Positions 5,994 through 10,068 of a stretch of DNA of 10,068 bases are shown one piece after another. Position 1 is the first letter of the stretch. Every line of letters starts with the position of its first letter. The stretch comes from Actinomycetota bacterium (lineage in GTDB: Bacteria; Actinomycetota; Nitriliruptoria; Euzebyales; Egibacteraceae): NCBI GenBank assembly GCA_019347785.1, contig JAHWKQ010000066.1, positions 1-10,068 of the forward strand, read 5' to 3'. A program made the translations under genes and the position numbers. The notes beneath the pieces were generated by a model, which saw nothing but the letters and a program-made list of their open reading frames with translations, searched no databases and was not told the DNA's origin.

Positions 5994-6614
5994 ATGCTGG
6001 AACTGGCCATCCTGGGGCTGCTCAAGGAGCGGGCCATGCACGGCTACGAGCTGCGCAAGCAGCTCGGCCACAAGCTCGGCTACTTCTGGACGGTGTCGTT
6101 CGGGTCGCTGTACCCCACCCTGCGCCGTCTGGAGCGGCGAGGGGCCGTGGAGAAGATCTTCCCGTCCGAGGAGACGTCCCGGCGCAAGCAGGTCTACCGC
6201 ATCACCCGTGTCGGCGAGCGCCTCTTCCTGTCGCTGCTGGAGGGCGGAGCCGGCAGCGCGTGGGAGGAGGACAAGTTCCCGTTGCGCCTGGCGTTCTTCC
6301 GCTACGTGCGGCCCGAGACGCGCATCCGCCTGCTGGACCGGCGCAAGACCTACCTGGAGAGCCGGCTGGAGACCGCGCGATCGTCCCTGGAGCGGGCCAC
6401 GGGCGGTCGTCACGACCCCTACACGCTGTCGCTCATCCGCCACGGCCTGGACACCACCGAGCGCGACATCACCTGGCTCGAGGAGCTCATCGCCGCCGAG
6501 ATGGTGCTGCTGGGCGGGGACGACGACGGGGGAAAGGCCCCGCCGGGCGCGACGGAGGCCCAATCGCCGGAGGACTCGGCGGAGCCCGACGACAACCGCA
6601 GCCAGATCAGCTAG
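5994..6614 (+). CDS. PadR family transcriptional regulator
   Basis: This 206-residue protein has the N-terminal PadR winged helix. It begins LELAILGLLKERAMHGYELRK, then has SFGSLYPTLRRLERRGAVEK with the recognition helix (about residues 36-55), and a wing ending in RKQVYRIT. The C-terminal part, about 95-180, is an extended charged helical region (PadR C-terminal, Vir-like) used for dimerisation. The last 30 residues are an acidic disordered tail. The ATG at 5994 is chosen because the family pattern starts there; an in-frame ATG at 5931 would add 21 unrelated residues and lies inside the repeat array. The gene is 43 nt upstream of ino1 on the same strand, as Rv0047c is next to ino1 in M. tuberculosis. 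A role in controlling itself and ino1 is inferred. Its ligand is unknown. Confidence 0.9.
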   Translation: MLELAILGLLKERAMHGYELRKQLGHKLGYFWTVSFGSLYPTLRRLERRGAVEKIFPSEETSRRKQVYRITRVGERLFLSLLEGGAGSAWEEDKFPLRLAFFRYVRPETRIRLLDRRKTYLESRLETARSSLERATGGRHDPYTLSLIRHGLDTTERDITWLEELIAAEMVLLGGDDDGGKAPPGATEAQSPEDSAEPDDNRSQIS

Positions 6615-6657
6615 CAGGCGCCGGCGGGGCCGGCACGAGACCAAGGAGCACCACCTG

Positions 6658-7770
6658 ATGGGCAGCAAGGTTCGCACCGCGATCGCAGGGGTTGGCAACT
6701 GCGCCAGCTCGCTGGTCCAGGGTGTGCACTACTACCGCGACGCCGACCCCGCGGCCTCCGTTCCGGGGCTCATGCACGTGGAGCTCGCCGGATACCACGT
6801 GGGCGACATGGAGTTCGTCGCGGCGTTCGACGTCGACGCGAAGAAGGTCGGCCGGGACCTGGCCGAGGCGGCCGTCGCACCCCCCAACAACACCGTCCAG
6901 TTCGCCGACGTGCCGCCGCTGGGCGTGGAGGTGCTTCGGGGGCCGACCCTCGACGGCTTCGGTGAGTACTACCGGCAGACATGCGAGGAGAGCGACGCCG
7001 CGGCGGTCGACGTCGCCGCGGAGCTGCGGCGGGCCCGCGCCGACGTGCTGGTCTGCTACCTGCCGGTCGGCAGCGAGCGGGCGGCGCGCCACTACGCGCG
7101 CGCCGCGCTCGACGCCGGCGTCGCCTTCGTCAACTGCCTCCCGGTGTTCATCGCGAGCGACCCGCAGTGGGCCCAGCGCTTCGCCGAAGCGGGCGTCCCG
7201 GTCATCGGCGACGACATCAAGTCCCAGGTGGGCGCCACGATCACCCACCGACTGCTGACGCGGCTGTTCGAGGACCGCGGCGTCGTCCTCGACCGCACCT
7301 ACCAGCTCAACTTCGGCGGCAACATGGACTTCATGAACATGCTGGAGCGTGAGCGGCTGAGCTCCAAGAAGGTGTCCAAGACCCAGTCGGTCACGAGCCA
7401 GATGTCCGTGCCCGTGGGCAAGGACGACATCCACGTCGGTCCCAGCGACCACGTCCCCTGGCTCGAGGACCGCAAGTGGGCCTACATCCGCATGGAGGGA
7501 CGCAACTTCGGCGACGTGCCGCTCAACGTGGAGCTGAAGCTGGAGGTCTGGGACTCGCCCAACTCGGCCGGCGTGGTGATCGACGCCGCGCGCTGCGCCA
7601 AGGTGGCGCTCGACCGGGGAATGGGAGGGGCGCTGCTGGCCCCCTCCGGCTACTTCATGAAGTCCCCGCCCGTGCAGTACGCCGACGACGTCTCGCACCG
7701 GATGGTGGAGGAGTTCATCGCGGGCCCCGCTCCCACGGCCCTGGGGAAGCTGGAGTCGCGCACCGGCTGA
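6658..7770 (+). CDS. ino1: myo-Inositol-1-phosphate synthase (inositol-3-phosphate synthase)
   Basis: This 370-residue enzyme, the same size as the M. tuberculosis enzyme, converts glucose 6-phosphate to 1D-myo-inositol 3-phosphate with bound NAD+ through an internal oxidation, aldol cyclisation and reduction. In actinobacteria the product feeds phosphatidylinositol and mycothiol. The NAD-binding loop is AGVGNCASSLVQG from residue 10. Active-site elements include GDDIKSQVGAT with K188, FGGNMDFMNM near 219-228, and the lysine-rich SSKKVSKTQSV at 235-245 that binds phosphate. The later PSDHVPWL and ELKLEVWDSPNSAGV blocks are also typical. The sequence is intact and collinear with the short prokaryotic class. 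The ATG at 6658 follows AAGGAG (6643-6648) by nine nt. A six-bp GCCGGC dyad (6620-6634) lies in the gap after padR. The final 56 nt overlap the convergent sodX gene. Confidence 0.96.
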   Translation: MGSKVRTAIAGVGNCASSLVQGVHYYRDADPAASVPGLMHVELAGYHVGDMEFVAAFDVDAKKVGRDLAEAAVAPPNNTVQFADVPPLGVEVLRGPTLDGFGEYYRQTCEESDAAAVDVAAELRRARADVLVCYLPVGSERAARHYARAALDAGVAFVNCLPVFIASDPQWAQRFAEAGVPVIGDDIKSQVGATITHRLLTRLFEDRGVVLDRTYQLNFGGNMDFMNMLERERLSSKKVSKTQSVTSQMSVPVGKDDIHVGPSDHVPWLEDRKWAYIRMEGRNFGDVPLNVELKLEVWDSPNSAGVVIDAARCAKVALDRGMGGALLAPSGYFMKSPPVQYADDVSHRMVEEFIAGPAPTALGKLESRTG

Positions 7771-8212
7771 TCGGCGCCCGGGGTCGCAGCAGCCCGGTGC
7801 GGCCCGGGGGCGCGTAGCGATACCACGGGCGACCGCGGACCAGCCGCGGCGGCACCGGCCCGTAGTGGCGGCTGTCGGTGCTGCGGCGCCGGTCGTCGCC
7901 CATGACCAGGACGCCGGCGCCGGCGCGCAGCGTGCGGCCGTCGACCTCCACCGTGTCCCCCGGGGCGCCCGCGACGCGCTTGACGACGTCGCGGGCCGGT
8001 GACCGCGGGTCGCCGACAACTACCAGCTGCCCGCGCCGGACCCGGCGTGTCCGGTGGACGAGCAGCCGGTCGCCGGGCCGCAGCGCCGGGGTCATGCTCG
8101 GGCCGGTCACCACCACCCGGTCGGCCCAGCGCCACACTCCCAGGGCCGCCGCCGCGGCGGCCAGCGCGGCCGCGGCGGCCAGGGCGCGGGCGCCGGTTAC
8201 CACCGGGGTCAT
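7715..8212 (-). CDS. sodX: Nickel-type superoxide dismutase maturation protease SodX
   Basis: This 165-residue signal peptidase of the S26 type has one N-terminal membrane anchor (about residues 10-27). The Ser/Lys dyad is S39 in TGPSMTPAL and K78 in RDVVKRVAGAPGD. MGDDRRRSTDSRHYG at 104-118 is the conserved GDD(x)SxDSR box. The spacing and the GPVP motif after it match the protease dedicated to nickel superoxide dismutase rather than general LepB, which is longer. It should remove the leader of SodN, encoded 63 nt away on the opposite strand. In Streptomyces sodX follows sodN on the same strand; here the two are divergent. The start ATG at 8212 gives a complete anchor. The fold probably ends near WYRYAPPGR. 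The remaining 25 residues arise because no stop occurs until 7715, inside the ino1 coding region. Confidence 0.9.
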   Translation of the reverse strand: MTPVVTGARALAAAAALAAAAAALGVWRWADRVVVTGPSMTPALRPGDRLLVHRTRRVRRGQLVVVGDPRSPARDVVKRVAGAPGDTVEVDGRTLRAGAGVLVMGDDRRRSTDSRHYGPVPPRLVRGRPWYRYAPPGRTGLLRPRAPISRCATPASPGPWERGPR

Positions 8213-8225
8213 CGGGAAACAGTGA

Positions 8226-8248
8226 GCGGCGGCCGAGGCAGCCGCCGC
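8226..8248. promoter_or_regulatory. 8-bp inverted repeat between sodX and sodN
   Basis: GCGGCGGC (8226-8233) is repeated inverted as GCCGCCGC (8241-8248) around a 7-nt spacer. It lies inside the 63-nt gap that must hold the regulatory signals of both divergent genes. It could be an operator shared by both or a hairpin in the sodN leader, 12 nt before its AAGGGA ribosome binding site. A terminator role is unlikely because neither flank has a T run and both genes point away. A chance match in GC-rich DNA is possible. Confidence 0.45.
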
Positions 8249-8275
8249 GAGGCAACCGCGAGAAGGGATTGGCTC

Positions 8276-8689
8276 ATGATTGTCGACCGCATCCTGACCG
8301 TGATCGACGAGGTCCGGGCGCCTCGCAGCGTGAGCGCCCACTGCGACCTGCCGTGCGGGGTCTACGATCCGGCCCAGGCACGCATCGAGGCGGAGTCGGT
8401 GCTGGGCTGCATGCAGAAGTACCTCGACTCCGACGACCCGATCTTCCGCGAGCGGGCCGTCCAGATCAAGGAGGAGCGGGCCGACCTGGTCAAGCACCAC
8501 CTGTGGGTGCTGTGGACCGACTACTTCAAGCCCCAGCACCTGGAGGACCACCCCAACCTGCACGACCTGTTCTGGCGGGCGACGAAGGCCGCGGGGGACG
8601 CCAAGAAGAGCGTCGACACCGACGACGCCCAGCAGCTGCTCGATCTCATCCAGGAGGTCGACGAGATCTTCTGGAAGACCAAGAGCTGA
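8276..8689 (+). CDS. sodN: Nickel superoxide dismutase (SodN), with leader peptide
   Basis: This 137-residue precursor forms a hexameric enzyme that converts superoxide to oxygen and hydrogen peroxide. The nickel hook H22-C23-D-L-P-C27-G-V-Y30 is fully conserved. After cleavage between A21 and H22 these become His1, Cys2, Cys6 and Tyr9 of the mature enzyme, with His1 and the two cysteines binding nickel. The mature length of 116 is that of the family. The rest is the four-helix bundle, with typical ARIEAESVLGCMQKY, HHLWVLWTDYFKP and VDEIFWKTKS segments. The leader is short and not a secretion signal, so the enzyme is expected to act in the cytoplasm. The ATG at 8276 is supported by AAGGGA (8263-8268) and by leader length. 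The maturation protease SodX is divergent next door, and topoisomerase IB follows 24 nt downstream. Confidence 0.97.
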   Translation: MIVDRILTVIDEVRAPRSVSAHCDLPCGVYDPAQARIEAESVLGCMQKYLDSDDPIFRERAVQIKEERADLVKHHLWVLWTDYFKPQHLEDHPNLHDLFWRATKAAGDAKKSVDTDDAQQLLDLIQEVDEIFWKTKS

Positions 8690-8713
8690 CCGCCGGCTCC
8701 CTCGGGGGGTTGG

Positions 8714-9778
8714 ATGACGCGCCTGCGACGCGCCGACTGCTCCACGCCGGGCATCGAGCGACGCGGGCGCGGGCGGGGCTTCGAGTACCGCGACGCGCGC
8801 ACCGGTGAGCGCGTCGCGGACCCGCGGGTGGTCGAGCGCATCAAGGCGCTGGCGATCCCACCGGCGTGGCGCGACGTGTGGATCTGCCCCCATCCCCACG
8901 GCCATCTGCAGGCCGTGGGGACCGACGCCGCGGGTCGCCGCCAGTACCGCTACCACGATGCCTGGCGCATGCGCCGCGATCGCGAGAAGTTCGACCGCAT
9001 GCTCGAGTTCGCCAGGCGGCTGCCGGTCCTGCGCGATGCGTGCGCCGCCGACCTGTGGGCCCAGGGCCTCGGGCGCGACCGCCTCCTGGCCTGCGCCGTG
9101 CGGCTGCTCGACCACGGGTTCTTCCGGATCGGCGCCGAGGAGTACGCCGAGGCCCACGAGACCTACGGGCTGACGACCGTGCGCAAGGCCCACGCGACGC
9201 TGGACGGCGACATGGTGCGGTTCGACTACAGCGCGAAGTCCGGCAGGCGCCGCGTCATGTCGCTGGTCGACCCCGCCGTGGCCGAGGTGGTGGGGGCCTG
9301 CCAGCGCCGCCGCACGGGCGGGCCCGAGCTGCTCGCGTACAGAGAGTGCGGGGTGTGGCGGCCACTGACCCCCGCCCTGGTCAACGAGTACCTGAAGCGG
9401 CACGCTGGGCCGCAGTTCACCTCCAAGGACTTCCGCACCTGGAACGCGACCGTCCTGGCGGCCGTCGCGGTCGCCGTGTCCGGCGGCGCGACGTCGCAGG
9501 CCGCGCGCAGGCGCGCCGTCTCCCGCGCCGTCGCTGAGGTCGCCGGCTACCTGGGCAACACCCCCGCCGTGTGCCGCAAGTCCTACATCGACCCGCGGGT
9601 GTTCGACCGCTTCCGCTCCGGCTGGACGATCGGGGGAGCGCTCGAGGCGCTGGGAGCCGAGGCCGCCTTCGGTCAGCCCTCGTTCCAGGGTGCCGTGGAG
9701 GCGGCCGTCGTCGACCTGCTGACCGACGACCGGGAGTCCGACGCCGTGGCCCCCGCCGAGATGCTGCTCGCCGGCTGA
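8714..9778 (+). CDS. Poxvirus-like DNA topoisomerase IB
   Basis: This 354-residue enzyme relaxes supercoils by nicking one strand through a 3'-phosphotyrosyl intermediate, without ATP or metal. Catalytic residues are visible in order: R138 (FFRIG), K175 (SAKSG), R241 (KDFRTWNAT), N282 (LGNTPAVC) and the nucleophile Y291 (RKSYIDP). Poxvirus enzymes use His where this has N282; Asn is what I recall for the Deinococcus radiodurans member, and the spacing agrees closely. The N-terminal DNA clamp covers roughly residues 10-95, with the family's PPAWRDVWICPHPHGHLQAVG segment. The ATG at 8714 follows a G-rich stretch rather than a clean Shine-Dalgarno. It lies 24 nt after sodN on the same strand without a visible terminator, so readthrough from sodN is likely. 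The last 106 nt overlap the convergent glycosyltransferase gene. Confidence 0.93.
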   Translation: MTRLRRADCSTPGIERRGRGRGFEYRDARTGERVADPRVVERIKALAIPPAWRDVWICPHPHGHLQAVGTDAAGRRQYRYHDAWRMRRDREKFDRMLEFARRLPVLRDACAADLWAQGLGRDRLLACAVRLLDHGFFRIGAEEYAEAHETYGLTTVRKAHATLDGDMVRFDYSAKSGRRRVMSLVDPAVAEVVGACQRRRTGGPELLAYRECGVWRPLTPALVNEYLKRHAGPQFTSKDFRTWNATVLAAVAVAVSGGATSQAARRRAVSRAVAEVAGYLGNTPAVCRKSYIDPRVFDRFRSGWTIGGALEALGAEAAFGQPSFQGAVEAAVVDLLTDDRESDAVAPAEMLLAG

Positions 9779-10068
9779 CCTCGGACCCCGGCGGACGCCC
9801 GTCCCGCCGGCGCGACCCGGTCGAGGTCCCCCAGGGCGGCGAGCACGTCGCCGACGCCGATCCCCAGCAGGCCGGGGTCGGGCCACGCGCCGTGCGGGTC
9901 GCCCGTCCCCCCCGTCCACAGGGCCCGGTGCCACGGCCGGTCGGCCGGCGGGCCCCAGTGGGCCGGCGACGTCGGCCCGAACAGCACGACGGACGGCGTC
10001 CGCACCGCCGTCGCCAGGTGGGCCACGCCGGTGTCGCCGCACACCACGCGGGCGGCCGACGCCACCAG
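9673..10068 (-). CDS. Glycosyltransferase family 9 protein, C-terminal part
   Basis: The gene enters from the right edge; 131 C-terminal codons are visible and the true start is outside. The segment beginning RVVCGDTGVAHLATAV, followed by PSVVLFGPTSPAHWGPP, is the nucleotide-sugar-binding C-terminal domain of GT-B family 9 enzymes, the group of ADP-heptose:LPS heptosyltransferases. In a probable Gram-positive-type actinobacterium the acceptor would be another cell-surface glycan; the sugar cannot be read. The conserved fold appears to end at GLLGIGVGDVLAALGDL (around 9820-9870). About 50 further residues of low-complexity Ser/Ala/Gly sequence follow before the first stop at 9673, well inside the topoisomerase IB gene. 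This tail may be a simple run-on caused by the scarcity of stop codons in GC-rich DNA. Confidence 0.85.
   Translation of the reverse strand: MVASAARVVCGDTGVAHLATAVRTPSVVLFGPTSPAHWGPPADRPWHRALWTGGTGDPHGAWPDPGLLGIGVGDVLAALGDLDRVAPAGRASAGVRGQPASSISAGATASDSRSSVSRSTTAASTAPWNEG

Noticed and set aside
5944..6657. In-frame upstream extension of ino1 through the padR region
   Set aside because: The extension is Arg/Ser/Ala-rich shadow sequence of padR. The Ino1 fold starts at the ATG 6658, which has a good Shine-Dalgarno.
8054..8275. Upstream extension of SodN
   Set aside because: It would give a long basic pre-sequence, overlapping sodX, before the family's short leader. The ATG at 8276 has a suitable ribosome binding site and leaves a 21-residue leader as in known precursors.
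7715..10042. A 775-codon minus-strand open frame covering topoisomerase IB, sodN and sodX
   Set aside because: Only its last 165 codons (sodX) are real. The rest is antisense to two clearly recognisable plus-strand genes and is low-complexity, as expected where GC-rich codons leave few stops.
1..10068. Defence system, CRISPR array, prophage or insertion sequence
   Set aside because: No spaced repeats, recombinase, transposase, terminal inverted repeats or defence-gene motifs were seen. The window looks like ordinary chromosomal housekeeping and stress genes.

Overview
The window is about 10 kb of very GC-rich, tightly packed bacterial chromosome. Gene content points to an actinobacterium (Actinomycetota). 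It has a three-gene qcrCAB operon with a diheme cytochrome c and a three-helix Rieske protein. It has an actinobacterial-type myo-inositol-phosphate synthase, a DUF5318 zinc-ribbon protein and a nickel superoxide dismutase with its dedicated maturation protease. The mix with a poxvirus-like topoisomerase IB suggests a deep-branching or environmental lineage, possibly Nitriliruptoria-like. That placement is inference; no rRNA or marker gene in the window settles it.

Layout. At 1-585 (minus) lies the 5' part of a membrane protein with three likely transmembrane helices and a proline-rich tail, running off the left edge through long G runs. An AlaX-type alanyl-tRNA editing protein (718-1467, plus) meets a GNAT acetyltransferase (1464-1955, minus) tail to tail. 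That acetyltransferase follows a small CsbD-family stress protein (1973-2158, minus). The divergent interval 2159-2316 leads into qcrC-qcrA-qcrB (2317-5398), the cytochrome bc complex that oxidises menaquinol. DUF5318 (5411-5812, minus) converges on qcrB. It diverges from a PadR regulator and ino1 (5994-7770) across an interval holding a good promoter overlapped by a 13-bp-period repeat that looks like an operator. sodX (7715-8212, minus) and sodN (8276-8689, plus) are divergent, and a topoisomerase IB (8714-9778) follows sodN by 24 nt. The 3' end of a family 9 glycosyltransferase (minus) closes the window.

How the genes relate. qcrCAB is a complete functional unit. SodX is expected to cut the 21-residue leader of SodN so that the nickel-hook histidine becomes residue 1. 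Ino1 makes inositol phosphate, the precursor of phosphatidylinositol and, in mycothiol producers, of the thiol redox buffer; the PadR protein is its likely local regulator. Several genes therefore touch respiration or oxidative stress, but a shared regulon is not shown.

No tRNA, rRNA, CRISPR array, insertion sequence or clear intrinsic terminator was seen. No gap between genes exceeds about 180 nt. All four convergent gene pairs have 3' ends that overlap or lie within 12 nt. I did not find an obviously new multi-gene system. The best leads are the operator-like array before padR-ino1, the divergent sodX/sodN arrangement, and the antisense-overlapping gene ends.
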